A stretch of 37,720 nucleotides of DNA from Peterkaempfera griseoplana (GTDB lineage: Bacteria; Actinomycetota; Actinomycetes; Streptomycetales; Streptomycetaceae): NCBI RefSeq assembly GCF_001418575.1, contig NZ_LIQR01000057.1, forward strand, positions 1 through 37,720, written 5' to 3'. Of this stretch, positions 27,100 through 36,254 are shown one piece after another; positions within the stretch are counted from its first letter, which is position 1; each line of letters opens with the position of its first letter. The notes below the pieces were generated by a model. The model was not told the origin of the DNA, ran no database searches, and worked only from the letters and a program-made list of their open reading frames with translations. The position numbers and the translations under genes are program-made.

Positions 27100-27124
27100 A
27101 ACCCTAACCTTGAGGTTTAGGGTT
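27100..27124. repeat. Inverted repeat upstream of ftsZ
   Basis: Arms AACCCTAACCT (27100-27110) and AGGTTTAGGGTT (27113-27124) pair over 11 bp with a single bulged base, around a two-base centre. It stands out as an AT-richer island in GC-rich DNA, about 45 bp downstream of the predicted ftsZ -10. It could be an operator or an RNA hairpin. Confidence 0.5.
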
Positions 27125-27130
27125 ACTGCT

Positions 27131-27170
27131 GTGTCAGTGTCTCTTTCAACGTCCTGATGACACAGGACAC
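27131..27170. promoter_or_regulatory. Cluster of four GACAC/GTGTC motifs, candidate WhiA site
   Basis: GTGTC occurs at 27131-27135 and 27137-27141, and GACAC at 27159-27163 and 27166-27170: two copies on each strand within 40 bp. GACAC is the core bound by the sporulation regulator WhiA, and ftsZ is a known WhiA target in streptomycetes. The last GACAC overlaps the predicted -10 hexamer. Confidence 0.65.
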
Positions 27171-27195
27171 TAGGTCGATGCGCGGCTGCGTTCAA
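27167..27195 (-). promoter_or_regulatory. Predicted ftsZ promoter
   Basis: On the minus strand TTGAAC (27190-27195) and TAGTGT (27167-27172) are separated by 17 bp, a good principal-sigma match. The start of transcription would lie about 185 nt before the ftsZ start. Streptomycete ftsZ usually has several promoters, so others may be present. A weaker pair beginning TTGAAA lies just downstream. Confidence 0.6.
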
Positions 27196-27313
27196 CGAAC
27201 ACGCCGAGCCTCCTGCTTTTCTTTTGAGCCTATGTGATCACCCTGCGGCCCACTCAGCCGGGGTGGACCATGGTCCGGCCGCCGGCGCCCGGCGTCAACA
27301 CCCCTACGAGCCG

Positions 27314-28096
27314 TCAGCCCGCCGTGGCCGGCGCGTCCGGAGCACTGACGTCGTACGTCCGGGCCGGCCGGGTCAGCAGCGCGGTGAGCACCGCGGCCTT
27401 GCGCGACCCCCGCTCGGCGCTGCCCCACAGCACGGTTCGGCCGCCGTCCAGCCGCAGTTCGATGTCGTCGAAGGAGTGCACCTCGACCGCCGCGGCCTTC
27501 CCCGCCACCGCGGCCGGCAGGTCCCGCGCCACCTGCACCGCGGCGGCGATCAGGGCCTTCTGCGGAAAGGCCGCCGCCGCGTCCCGGGCCGCCGGGGACT
27601 CCTTGAGCTCCACCACCGGTACGCCCCTGGGCGGCGCCGCGTCGGTCGCGAACCGCACCCCGGAGGCGTCGACCCGGGTGTAGCGGCCGTCGGCCTCCTT
27701 CACCGCCGCCACCGCCCGGCGCTCGGTGATCTTGATCCGCAGGGTGTGCGGCCAGCCCCGCCACACCTCCACCCGGTCCGCCTTCCGCAGCCCGGCCGAA
27801 ATCCGTCGCCGCACCGCCTCGAGGTCCACCCGGGCCAGCGGGCCCCCGGGGTGCACCCCGGCCGCGGCGACGACCTGCTCGGCGGTCAGTTCGTGGTTGC
27901 CGGTGACCGCCACCGTGCGGACCTGGAGCACCGAGGAGAAGAAGACCAGCCAGACGCAGACCGCCGTCAGCACCGCACAGAGCGCGGCCAGCACGGCCAC
28001 CCCCCGCCGGGACAGCCGGAGGCGGGGCGGCGACCCCTCGGCCGCCGCCCGCTCCGGCTGCTCCCCGCGGCGCTGCGGGGCGATCGGCTCAGCCAC
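27314..28096 (-). CDS. ftsQ: Division protein FtsQ/DivIB
   Basis: FtsQ is a bitopic divisome scaffold that recruits late proteins. The 260 residues have a cytoplasmic N-terminus (1-31), one membrane helix (about 33-55), an external POTRA domain starting at [17 protein letters not shown] (59-75), and the FtsQ beta domain with [20 protein letters not shown] (110-129 region). Length is normal. The ATG at 28096 overlaps the end of murG by eight bases. The 339-bp gap to ftsZ downstream carries the ftsZ promoter. Confidence 0.96.
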   Translation of the reverse strand: MAEPIAPQRRGEQPERAAAEGSPPRLRLSRRGVAVLAALCAVLTAVCVWLVFFSSVLQVRTVAVTGNHELTAEQVVAAAGVHPGGPLARVDLEAVRRRISAGLRKADRVEVWRGWPHTLRIKITERRAVAAVKEADGRYTRVDASGVRFATDAAPPRGVPVVELKESPAARDAAAAFPQKALIAAAVQVARDLPAAVAGKAAAVEVHSFDDIELRLDGGRTVLWGSAERGSRKAAVLTALLTRPARTYDVSAPDAPATAG

Positions 28097-29198
28097 GGTG
28101 CGGGCCGTGCCCCCTTGCCGCGCTGATGGCCTCGTACACCATGCCGACCAGCAGGTCGTCGGCGTCCCGGCGACCGAACTCGGCGGCGGCGCGGCTCATG
28201 TCCCACAGCCGCTGGGGGTCGGTGAGCACCGGCAGCACGCTGCCCAGCACCCACTCCGGCGTCAGCTCGGCGTCGTCGACCAGCAGTCCGCCGCCGGCCT
28301 TGACCACGGGCTGGGCGTTGAGCCGCTGCTCGCCGTTGCCGATCGGCAGCGGGACGAAGGCGGCGGGCAGGCCCACCGCGGCCAGTTCGGCCACGGTCAT
28401 GGCGCCGGCCCGGCAGAGCATCATGTCGGCGGCGGCGTAGGCGAGGTCCATCCGGTCCAGGTAGGGCACCGCGCGGTAGGGCGGCATCCCGGGGATGTCG
28501 TCCACCCTCGGCAGCTCGTTCTTGGGGCCGACGGCGTGCAGGATCTGCACCCCGTACTGCTGCAGCCGCGGGGCAATGGCCTGAACCGTCTCGTTCAGCC
28601 GCCGGGCGCCCTGGGAGCCGCCGGTGACGAGCAGGGTGGGCAGCCGCTGGTCGAGGCCGAAGTAGTGGCGTGCCTCGGGGCGGGCGGCCTGGCGGTCCAG
28701 GGTGGCGATGGTGCGGCGCAGCGGGATGCCGACGTAGCGGGCGCCGCGCAGCTTGCTGTCCGGGGTGGAGACCGCGACGAAGTCGGTGTAGCGGGAGCCG
28801 ACCTTGTTGGCCAGGCCGGGGCGGGCATTGGCCTCGTGGACCACGATCGGCACCCCGGCGCGCTTGGCCGCCAGATAGGCCGGCATGGCCACATAGCCGC
28901 CGAAGCCGACCACGGCGTCGGCCTTGGACCGCTCGATGATGTCCTGGGTGGCCTTGACGGTGGCGCGAAGCCGGCCCGGGACGGTGATCAGCTCGGGGGT
29001 GGGCCGCCGCGGCAGCGGGACCGCCGGGATCAGCTCCAGGTGGTAGCCGCGCTCGGGGACCAGCCTGGTCTCCAGGCCCCGCTCCGTGCCCAGCGCCGTG
29101 ATGCCGACCGTCGGGTCGTGCCGGCGGAGTGCGTCGGCGAGGGCGAGCGCGGGCTCGATGTGACCGGCGGTCCCCCCGCCGGCGAGTACGACATGCAC
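28089..29198 (-). CDS. murG: UDP-GlcNAc:undecaprenyl-PP-MurNAc-pentapeptide GlcNAc transferase
   Basis: MurG makes lipid II by adding GlcNAc to lipid I at the inner membrane face. The 369 residues have the GT-B fold signatures: GGGTAGH (7-13) in the N-terminal acceptor domain, [10 protein letters not shown] and [13 protein letters not shown], and in the donor domain [15 protein letters not shown] and [20 protein letters not shown] with [18 protein letters not shown] at 29198. The gene is six bases after ftsW and overlaps ftsQ by eight bases, so coupling on both sides is likely. Confidence 0.98.
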   Translation of the reverse strand: MHVVLAGGGTAGHIEPALALADALRRHDPTVGITALGTERGLETRLVPERGYHLELIPAVPLPRRPTPELITVPGRLRATVKATQDIIERSKADAVVGFGGYVAMPAYLAAKRAGVPIVVHEANARPGLANKVGSRYTDFVAVSTPDSKLRGARYVGIPLRRTIATLDRQAARPEARHYFGLDQRLPTLLVTGGSQGARRLNETVQAIAPRLQQYGVQILHAVGPKNELPRVDDIPGMPPYRAVPYLDRMDLAYAAADMMLCRAGAMTVAELAAVGLPAAFVPLPIGNGEQRLNAQPVVKAGGGLLVDDAELTPEWVLGSVLPVLTDPQRLWDMSRAAAEFGRRDADDLLVGMVYEAISAARGHGPHRG

Positions 29199-29204
29199 CG
29201 AAAT

Positions 29205-30575
29205 TCACCGCTCCCTGCGCGGCTGCCCGGTGGCGGGCCGCGCTGTGGTTCGTCGTGGCAGCACCCGGGCCAGGGTCGCCCTGATCCGGGAGGTGGAGCC
29301 CCGTGCGGCCAGGGCCGCCCTGGCCCCCGGCTCGCTCCGTGCGAAGCACAGCAGCATGCCGATGGCGAACAGGGTCGGCAGCAGTGCGGACCCTCCGTAG
29401 GAGAACAGCGGGAGCGGGACTCCCGCGATGGGCAGCAGTCCCAGCACCGCACCGATGTTGATCACAGCCTGGGCCATGATCCAGGTGGTGGCGCCTCCCG
29501 CGGCATACCTGACGAAGGGGTCCTTCGTGCGTCCGGCCACGCGGATACCCGCATACCCTAGTGCCGCGAAGAGGCCGAGCACCGACAGCGTCCCCGCCAG
29601 GCCCAGCTCCTCGCCCGTCACGGCGAAGATGAAGTCGGTGTGGGAGGCGGGCAGCTGGCCCCACTTCTCCACCCCGGCGCCCAGGCCCGAGCCGAAGAGG
29701 CCCCCGGAGGCCAGGGCGTAGAGGCCGTGCACGGCCTGCCAGCAGGGCTCGTCGGGGCCGGTGTGGGTGACGCCCACGCAGTTGATCCGGGCGAGCCGGT
29801 GCGGGGCCAGCACGATCAGCGCGGTGGACATCACCACGGCGATGCCCGCCGCCCCGGCGAAGAGCCGCAGCGGGGCACCGGCCATCCACAGCAGCCCGAA
29901 GAGCACCGCGACCAGGATCATCGCGGTGCCCATGTCACCGCCGGCCATGATCAGCATCAGCAGGAAGACCGTGCCCGGCACCAGCGGCACCAGCAGGTGC
30001 TTCCACTGGTCCAGCATCCGCATCCGCTGCTTGCGGGCCAGCAGGTCGGCGCCCCAGAGCACCAGCGCCAGCTTGCCGAACTCGGAGGGCTGGATCTGGA
30101 AGAGGCCGACATTGATCCAGTTGCGGTTGCCGCCCACCTCCACCCCGACGCCGGGGATGGTGACCAGGACCATCAGGAAGATCGACCCCAGCAGCAGCGG
30201 ATAGGCCAGCGCCCGGTGCAGCGCCACCGGCAGCCGGGCGGCCACCAGCATCAGCCCGAGGCCGAGGACCACCGCCATCAGCTGCTTGAGGAAGTAGAAC
30301 AGCACCGGCAGGCCCTGGCTGAGCGCGGTGATCTGCGAGGCGGAGAAGACCATCACCAGCCCCAGCACCAGGATCAGCAGGCTGGCGCCGAGGATCAGGT
30401 AGTAGGCGGTGAGCGGCCGATCGAGGGTGCGCCGGAGCCGGGCGGTGAAGCCCCGCAGGGCCGCGGTGGGCCCGGCGGCGCGGAAGGTGGTGGCGGACGC
30501 CGAGATGACCGGGGGGCGGGCGGCGGAGCGCTGCGGCGGTGGCGCGGACGTGCGCCCGCGTACTTGTTCCGGCAC
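29205..30575 (-). CDS. ftsW: Septal peptidoglycan polymerase FtsW (SEDS family)
   Basis: FtsW polymerises lipid II with its partner transpeptidase FtsI at the septum. The 456 residues contain a basic cytoplasmic N-terminus (about 1-55) and about ten membrane helices. SEDS signatures are NRNWINVGLFQIQPSEFGKL, GGDMGTAMIL, and KWGQLPASHTDFIFAVTGEE, with the conserved Asp of HTDFIFA. FSYGGSALLPTL near the end is the usual C-terminal motif. The start is GTG at 30575 with GGAAGGGG upstream, and the gap to murD is 26 bp. A basic tail closes the protein. Confidence 0.97.
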   Translation of the reverse strand: MPEQVRGRTSAPPPQRSAARPPVISASATTFRAAGPTAALRGFTARLRRTLDRPLTAYYLILGASLLILVLGLVMVFSASQITALSQGLPVLFYFLKQLMAVVLGLGLMLVAARLPVALHRALAYPLLLGSIFLMVLVTIPGVGVEVGGNRNWINVGLFQIQPSEFGKLALVLWGADLLARKQRMRMLDQWKHLLVPLVPGTVFLLMLIMAGGDMGTAMILVAVLFGLLWMAGAPLRLFAGAAGIAVVMSTALIVLAPHRLARINCVGVTHTGPDEPCWQAVHGLYALASGGLFGSGLGAGVEKWGQLPASHTDFIFAVTGEELGLAGTLSVLGLFAALGYAGIRVAGRTKDPFVRYAAGGATTWIMAQAVINIGAVLGLLPIAGVPLPLFSYGGSALLPTLFAIGMLLCFARSEPGARAALAARGSTSRIRATLARVLPRRTTARPATGQPRRER

Positions 30576-30601
30576 CGCTCGCCCCTTCCCGGTCGTTCTC
30601 C

Positions 30602-32032
30602 TCAGCGTCGTGACAGATCGCGTACGGCGGCGGCGAAGAGGTCGCCGCGTTCACCGTAGTTGGTGAACATGTCCATCGAGGCGCAGGCCGGGGCCAGCAG
30701 CACGGTGTCGCCGGGTTCGGCGAGACCCGCGGCGGCGCGGACCACGGCGGTCATCGCCTCGGCGCCAGTGTGGCCCTCGGCCGGCTCGATCACCGGCACA
30801 TCCGGGGCGTGTCGCCGCAGTGCCTCGCGGATCACCGCCCGGTCGGCGCCGATCAGCACCACTCCGCGCAGCCGGTCGGCGGCGGTGGCCACCAACTCGT
30901 CGAAGGCCGCGCCCTTGGCGAGGCCGCCGGCGATCCACACCACCGGCCGGTAGGCGGCCAGCGAGGCGGCCGCGGCATGGGTGTTGGTGGCCTTGGAGTC
31001 GTCGATGTACGTCACCTCGTCCACCACGCCGACCTCCGCGATGCGGTGGGCGTCGGGGCGGAAGGCCCGCAGCCCGTCCCGGACCGCGCGGGGCTCGACC
31101 CCGTAGGCGCGGGCCAGCGCCGCGGCGGCGAGGGCGTTGGCGATGTTGTGCGGGGCCGGCGGCCGCACGTCCTCGACGGAGGCCAGCTCGGCGGCGGTGC
31201 GCTGCCGGTCCGCGACGAAGGCCCGGTCGACCAGCAGGCCGTCCACGACGCCGAGTTGCGAGAGTCCGGGGGCGCCGAGGGTGAAGCCGACGGCGCGGCA
31301 GCCCTCCTCGACGTCGGCCTCGCGGACCAGGTCCTCGGTGGCCTTGTCCGCGTCGTTGTAGACGCAGGCGACGGTGTTGCCCTGGTAGATACGGCCCTTG
31401 TCGGCGGCGTACGCCTCCATGGAGCCGTGCCAGTCCAGGTGGTCGGGCGCCAGGTTGAGCACCACCGCGGAGTGCGGGCGCAGCGAGGGCGCCCAGTGCA
31501 GCTGGTAGCTGGAGAGCTCCACGGCGAGCACGTCGTAGGGCTCCTCGGCCAGCACCGCGTCCAGCACGGAGACGCCCACATTGCCCACGGCGGCGGTACG
31601 CAGGCCCGCCGCGGTGAGGATGGAGGCCAGCATCTGGACGGTGGTGGTCTTGCCGTTGGTGCCGGTGACGGCCAGCCAGGGGGTGGGCTCGCCGGTGACC
31701 GGGTGCGGCCGGCGCAGCCGCCAGGCCAGTTCCACGTCGCCCCAGACCGGGACGGCCGCCGCCGCGGCGGCGCTGAACAGCGGGCTGGAGGGGGGCCAGC
31801 CGGGCGAGGTGACGACCAGCCGGGTGCCGTCGGGCAGGGTGTCGCCGTCGCCGAGGCGTACGGTGACACCGTCCGCCTCCAGGCCGGCGGCGCGCCGGCG
31901 CAGCGCCGGGGAGTCGCCGCCGTCGACGACGGTGACGACGGCGCCCAGGCCGTGGAGCACCCGGGCGGCGCTGATGCCGGACACGCCGAGTCCGGCGACC
32001 GCGATGGGCAGCCCGGCGAAGCTCTCGGTCAT
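30602..32032 (-). CDS. murD: UDP-N-acetylmuramoylalanine-D-glutamate ligase
   Basis: MurD adds D-Glu to UDP-MurNAc-L-Ala in the cytoplasm. The 476 residues have an N-terminal Rossmann-like domain ([20 protein letters not shown]), the ATP loop TGTNGKTTT (123-131), [17 protein letters not shown], and [17 protein letters not shown] in the C-terminal domain. ATG at 32032 overlaps the mraY stop as ATGA (32029-32032). A longer open frame upstream is just the other side of mraY. ftsW follows after 26 bp. Confidence 0.97.
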   Translation of the reverse strand: MTESFAGLPIAVAGLGVSGISAARVLHGLGAVVTVVDGGDSPALRRRAAGLEADGVTVRLGDGDTLPDGTRLVVTSPGWPPSSPLFSAAAAAAVPVWGDVELAWRLRRPHPVTGEPTPWLAVTGTNGKTTTVQMLASILTAAGLRTAAVGNVGVSVLDAVLAEEPYDVLAVELSSYQLHWAPSLRPHSAVVLNLAPDHLDWHGSMEAYAADKGRIYQGNTVACVYNDADKATEDLVREADVEEGCRAVGFTLGAPGLSQLGVVDGLLVDRAFVADRQRTAAELASVEDVRPPAPHNIANALAAAALARAYGVEPRAVRDGLRAFRPDAHRIAEVGVVDEVTYIDDSKATNTHAAAASLAAYRPVVWIAGGLAKGAAFDELVATAADRLRGVVLIGADRAVIREALRRHAPDVPVIEPAEGHTGAEAMTAVVRAAAGLAEPGDTVLLAPACASMDMFTNYGERGDLFAAAVRDLSRR

Positions 32033-33093
32033 CCGGTCACCCAGCCCGCGTAGAAGAGTCCGAGGCCGACGGCGACGCAGAGGCCCTGGATGATCCAGAA
32101 ACGGACCACGATGAGGACCTCGCTCCACCCCTTGAGTTCGAAGTGGTGCTGGAGCGGTGCCATCTTGAAGACCCGCTTGCCGGTCATCCGGAAGGAGCTG
32201 ACCTGGATGATCACCGACAGGGTGATCAGCACGAAGAGGCCGCCCAGCAGGGCCAGCAGCATCTCGGTGCGGGAGCAGATGGCCAGACCGGCCAGCGCGC
32301 CGCCGAGCGCCAGGGAGCCGGTGTCGCCCATGAAGATCTTGGCGGGTGAGGTGTTCCACCACAGGAAGCCGAAGCAGGAGCCCATCAGCGCCGAGGCCAC
32401 CACCGCGAGGTCCAGCGGGTCGCGGACGTCGTAGCAGTTGGCGGTCGCGGTGAGGGTGAAGGCGCAGTTCTGGCCGTGCTGCCAGACGCCGATGAAGACA
32501 TAGGCACCGAAGACCATCACCGAGGCGCCGGTGGCCAGGCCGTCCAGGCCGTCGGTGAGGTTCACGCCGTTCGACATCGCAGCGATCATGAAGTACGCCC
32601 AGATGACGAACAGCACGGGCCCTATCGACCAGCCGAAGTCCTGCACGAACGACAGTTTGGTGGAGGCCGGCGTCAGCCCCCGGCTGTCGTGGAACTGCAG
32701 GGCGAGCACCGCGAAGGCGAGGCCCACCGCGGACTGGCCGACCAGCTTGGCCTTGGCGCGCAGACCCAGCGAGCGCTGCTTGACGACCTTGATGTAGTCG
32801 TCCAGGAAGCCGACCAGTCCCAGACCGGCCGTCAGGAAGAGCACCAGCAGCCCGGAGGCGGTCGGCGGCTTGTCGGCCACGATCACATGGGTGATCGCAT
32901 AGGCGATGATCGTCGCCAGGATGAAGGCGATACCGCCCATCGTGGGGGTGCCGCGCTTGCTGTGGTGCGCGGCCGGGCCGTCGTCCCGGATCATCTGGCC
33001 GTAGCCGTGCCTGGCCAGCAGTCTGATCAGCAGCGGGGTCCCGATCAGCGTCAGGACCAGGCCGATCACTCCCGCGAAGAGGATCTGCCTCAC
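32029..33093 (-). CDS. mraY: Phospho-MurNAc-pentapeptide translocase (lipid I synthase)
   Basis: MraY transfers phospho-MurNAc-pentapeptide to undecaprenyl phosphate, making lipid I. The 354 residues form about ten membrane helices with the catalytic aspartates DD at 98-99 (GFLDDYIK), [10 protein letters not shown] (178-187) and the cytoplasmic [11 protein letters not shown] histidine loop. The [11 protein letters not shown] motif (44-54) is intact. The start is GTG at 33093, overlapping the murF stop as GTGA (33090-33093). The end overlaps murD by four bases. Confidence 0.98.
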   Translation of the reverse strand: MRQILFAGVIGLVLTLIGTPLLIRLLARHGYGQMIRDDGPAAHHSKRGTPTMGGIAFILATIIAYAITHVIVADKPPTASGLLVLFLTAGLGLVGFLDDYIKVVKQRSLGLRAKAKLVGQSAVGLAFAVLALQFHDSRGLTPASTKLSFVQDFGWSIGPVLFVIWAYFMIAAMSNGVNLTDGLDGLATGASVMVFGAYVFIGVWQHGQNCAFTLTATANCYDVRDPLDLAVVASALMGSCFGFLWWNTSPAKIFMGDTGSLALGGALAGLAICSRTEMLLALLGGLFVLITLSVIIQVSSFRMTGKRVFKMAPLQHHFELKGWSEVLIVVRFWIIQGLCVAVGLGLFYAGWVTG

Positions 33094-34508
33094 TTGGCCG
33101 CTCCTGTCGCTCCGTCACCGGCGAGCAGGGCCTCGGCGACCCGCTCCAGGCCGGCCGCCCGGGAGGCCTTCACCAGCACCACATCCCCCGGCCGTACCTG
33201 ATCGCGCAGCAGCTCGACCGCCGCGTCAGCGTCGGACACCAGCACCGACTCCTCACCCCACGAACCTTCGTTCTTGGCACCCATGTCGAGCCAGGCCGCC
33301 TCGCGGCCCCCGACCGCCACCACCTTGGTGATGTTCAGCCGGACGGCCAGACGTCCGATGGCGTCGTGCTCCGCGAGGGTCTCCTCGCCGAGCTCCCGCA
33401 TCTCGCCGAGCACCGCCCAGGTACGGCGGCGCTCCTCGCCGGTGCCGGCCATCGCCGCCAGCGTCCGCAGCGCGGCCCGCACGGACTCCGGGTTCGCGTT
33501 GTAGGCGTCGTTGACGACGGTGACACCGTCGGCCCGTTCGACGACCTCCATGCGCCAGCGGGAGAGCGCATCCGCCTCGCCCAGGGCAGCGGCGGTGTCG
33601 TCGACGGACATCCCCAACTCCCCTGCCACCGCTGCGGCGGCCAGGGCGTTGGAAACGTGGTGCTCACCGTACAGGCGCAAGGTCACGGAGGCGGAACCGG
33701 CCGGGGTGGTCAGTGTGAAGGACGGGCGGCCGGACGCGTCCAGGCGTACGTCCGTGGCCCTGAACTGGGCCTGCTCCGACTCCCCGAACCAGACCACCCG
33801 GGCCCGGGTGCGCCCGGCCATGGTGCGGACCAACGGGTCGTCGGCGTTGAGGACGGCCACGCCGTCGGCCGGCAGCGACTCCACCAGCTCGCCCTTGGCC
33901 TCGGCGATGGCGGCCTTGCCGCCGAACTCCCCGGAGTGCGCGGAGCCGACGTTGAGCACCAGGCCGATGCGCGGCGGGGTGAGGCCGGTGAGGTAGGCGA
34001 TGTGGCCCTTGCCGCGGGCGCCCATCTCCAGCACCAGGAAGCGGGTGCCGTGGTCGGCCTGGAGCGCGGTGAGCGGCAGCCCGATCTCGTTGTTGAAGTT
34101 GCCCGCCGGGCAGACCGTCGGGCCCAGGCGCCGCAGCAACTGCCCGATGAGGTCCTTGGTGGAGGTCTTGCCGGACGAGCCGGTCAGGCCCACCACCGCG
34201 GTGTCCGGCAGCCGGTCGACGACCGCGCGGGCGAGCAGGCCCAGCGCCGCCACCACGTCGTCCACCACCACCGCGGGGACGCCCACCGGACGGGCCGCCA
34301 GCACCGCGGCCGCGCCGTCGGCGACCGCCTTGGCGGCGAAGTCGTGCCCGTCCACCTGCTCGCCCTGGACGGCCGCGAACAGCCCTCCCGGCTGCACCTG
34401 GCGGGAGTCCACGACCACCGGTGCGGTGATCGGGGTCTGCGGGTCGGGGGCGTCGTGAAGCGTCCCCCCGACGGCCGTGGCGACCTCGGCGAGGGTCAGT
34501 GCGATCAC
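33090..34508 (-). CDS. murF: UDP-MurNAc-tripeptide D-alanyl-D-alanine ligase
   Basis: MurF adds the D-Ala-D-Ala dipeptide to the stem peptide. The 472 residues include [20 protein letters not shown] (31-50) in the substrate domain, the ATP loop GSSGKTST (110-117), [11 protein letters not shown], and [15 protein letters not shown] in the C-terminal domain. The start is GTG at 34508 with AAGGAG nine bases upstream. The gene follows murE after six bases and overlaps mraY by four. Confidence 0.97.
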   Translation of the reverse strand: MIALTLAEVATAVGGTLHDAPDPQTPITAPVVVDSRQVQPGGLFAAVQGEQVDGHDFAAKAVADGAAAVLAARPVGVPAVVVDDVVAALGLLARAVVDRLPDTAVVGLTGSSGKTSTKDLIGQLLRRLGPTVCPAGNFNNEIGLPLTALQADHGTRFLVLEMGARGKGHIAYLTGLTPPRIGLVLNVGSAHSGEFGGKAAIAEAKGELVESLPADGVAVLNADDPLVRTMAGRTRARVVWFGESEQAQFRATDVRLDASGRPSFTLTTPAGSASVTLRLYGEHHVSNALAAAAVAGELGMSVDDTAAALGEADALSRWRMEVVERADGVTVVNDAYNANPESVRAALRTLAAMAGTGEERRRTWAVLGEMRELGEETLAEHDAIGRLAVRLNITKVVAVGGREAAWLDMGAKNEGSWGEESVLVSDADAAVELLRDQVRPGDVVLVKASRAAGLERVAEALLAGDGATGAAK

Positions 34509-34514
34509 TGGGGA

Positions 34515-36254
34515 TTACTCCTTGGAGTCTGCCGGGCCGGCGCCCGCGGGACGGGGCTCCGGTGCCGCGGCGTCCGGACGGTGCCCGCTGCCGAGAATCG
34601 CCTCGCGCAGCACCTCCCGGTCGTCGAAGGGCCGGATCTCGTCGCGGACGTACTGGCCGAGCTCATGGCCCTTGCCCGCGACCAGGATCGAGTCGCCCGC
34701 GTGGGCGCGGGCCACGACAGCGGCGATGGCCTCCGCACGGCGGGGGACCACCAGCACGTCGCCGCGCTCCGCCTCAGGGACCTCCACCGCGCCGGCGAGC
34801 ATGGCGAAGAGGATGGCCAGCGGGTCCTCGGTGCGGGGGTTGTCGCTGGTGAGGACGGCGGTGTCGGCCAGCCGGGCGGCGATGGCGCCCATGGAGCCGC
34901 GCTTGTGCGGGTCGCGGTCGCCACCGCAGCCGATCACCACGTGCACCTGGCCCTTGGTGACCTCGCGCAGCGACTCCAGGACGGCCCTGAGGGCGTCCGG
35001 CTTGTGCGCGTAGTCGACCACGGCCAGGTACGGCTGGCCGCCGTCCACCCGCTCCATCCGGCCGGGCACCCCGGGGACGGCGGCGACCCCGGCCACCACG
35101 TCCTCCAGCGGCAGCCCGGCGGTGGCCAGGGCGGCGATGGCGGCCAGCGCGTTGGCCACGTTGAACGGGCCGGGCAGCGGCACCGAGGCGTCGGCGGCGG
35201 CGCCGTCCGGGCCCACCACGCGGAAGGTGGAGTCGGCCGGGCCCAGGTGCACGGCCTCGGCCCGCCAGTCGGCGGCGGGGTCGCCGGACGCCGAGAAGGT
35301 GACCACCGGGATCGCCGCCTCGGCGGCCAGCCGCCGGCCGTAGGGGTCGTCCAGGTTGACCACGCCCCGGCGGGCCCGCCGCTCGGTGAAGAGCTGCGCC
35401 TTGGCCCGGAAGTAGTCCTCCATGTCGGGGTGGAAGTCCAGGTGTTCCGGGGTCAGGTTGAGGAAGACGGCGATGTCGTAGACGACCCCGTCGACCCGGC
35501 CGAAGACCAGGGCGTGGCTGGAGACCTCCATGGCCACCGCGTCGGCACCCTGCTCGCACATCAGCGCGAGGATGGCGTGCAGATCGGTGGACTCCGGGGT
35601 GGTGCGCTCGCTCTTGATCCGCTCCGCGCCGACCCGCATCTCCACGGTGCCGATCACCCCGGGGGTGTGCCCGGCGCCGCGCAGCCCGCCCTCCACCAGG
35701 TAGGACGTGGTGGTCTTGCCGTTGGTCCCGGTGACGCCGACGGTGAGCAGCCGCTCCGCCGGGCCCCCGTAGACGGCCGCGGCAAGAACGCCCATCCGGG
35801 TCCTGGGGTCGTCCACCACCAGCAGCGGGACCCCGCAGCCGGCGGCGTGCTCGGCGCCGGCCCGGTCGGTGAGCAGCGCCACCGCCCCGGCCGCCACGGC
35901 CTGCGGGGCGAAGGCGGCGCCGTGGTGGTTGGCGCCGCCGAAGGCGACGTACAGGTCACCGGGGCGCACCGCCCGCGAGTCATGGGTGATGCCGGTGACC
36001 TGGCCTCCGGCGTCGGGCGGTGCCAGGCCGAGCAGGCCGGCGATCTCGCCGAGCGGCGTCGGGCGGACCACGGCGGGGCGCGGCGGCACGGACTGCGGCG
36101 GTGTCCCTGGGTGTCGCTGGGGCTGATCAGGTTTTGGCACGGCAGGCAGGGTATCCGGAGCGGCAGTGCCGGGGCCAAGCGAGTGGTCGCGGGCGCCGTC
36201 CGCCGGCTCCGGGGGGGTGATCGACCTCACGGCGTCTCCACTGTCGCTGCTCAT
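34515..36254 (-). CDS. murE: UDP-MurNAc-dipeptide:diaminopimelate ligase
   Basis: MurE adds diaminopimelate to UDP-MurNAc-L-Ala-D-Glu. The 579 residues start with a Pro-rich extension of about 60 residues not needed in other MurE proteins. ITHDSRAVRPGDLYVAF begins the substrate domain. The ATP loop is [11 protein letters not shown] (173-183). The motif DNPR (471-474) marks a diaminopimelate-adding rather than lysine-adding enzyme; streptomycetes use the LL isomer, which the motif cannot distinguish. ATG at 36254 overlaps the ftsI stop as ATGA (36251-36254), with GGAAG upstream inside ftsI. The frame remains open further upstream, but that is the shadow of ftsI. Confidence 0.97.
   Translation of the reverse strand: MSSDSGDAVRSITPPEPADGARDHSLGPGTAAPDTLPAVPKPDQPQRHPGTPPQSVPPRPAVVRPTPLGEIAGLLGLAPPDAGGQVTGITHDSRAVRPGDLYVAFGGANHHGAAFAPQAVAAGAVALLTDRAGAEHAAGCGVPLLVVDDPRTRMGVLAAAVYGGPAERLLTVGVTGTNGKTTTSYLVEGGLRGAGHTPGVIGTVEMRVGAERIKSERTTPESTDLHAILALMCEQGADAVAMEVSSHALVFGRVDGVVYDIAVFLNLTPEHLDFHPDMEDYFRAKAQLFTERRARRGVVNLDDPYGRRLAAEAAIPVVTFSASGDPAADWRAEAVHLGPADSTFRVVGPDGAAADASVPLPGPFNVANALAAIAALATAGLPLEDVVAGVAAVPGVPGRMERVDGGQPYLAVVDYAHKPDALRAVLESLREVTKGQVHVVIGCGGDRDPHKRGSMGAIAARLADTAVLTSDNPRTEDPLAILFAMLAGAVEVPEAERGDVLVVPRRAEAIAAVVARAHAGDSILVAGKGHELGQYVRDEIRPFDDREVLREAILGSGHRPDAAAPEPRPAGAGPADSKE

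Noticed and set aside
27192-27764. 190-codon minus-strand frame overlapping the end of ftsQ
   Set aside because: It is the alternate frame of ftsQ, Gly/Arg-rich, and runs into the ftsZ promoter region.
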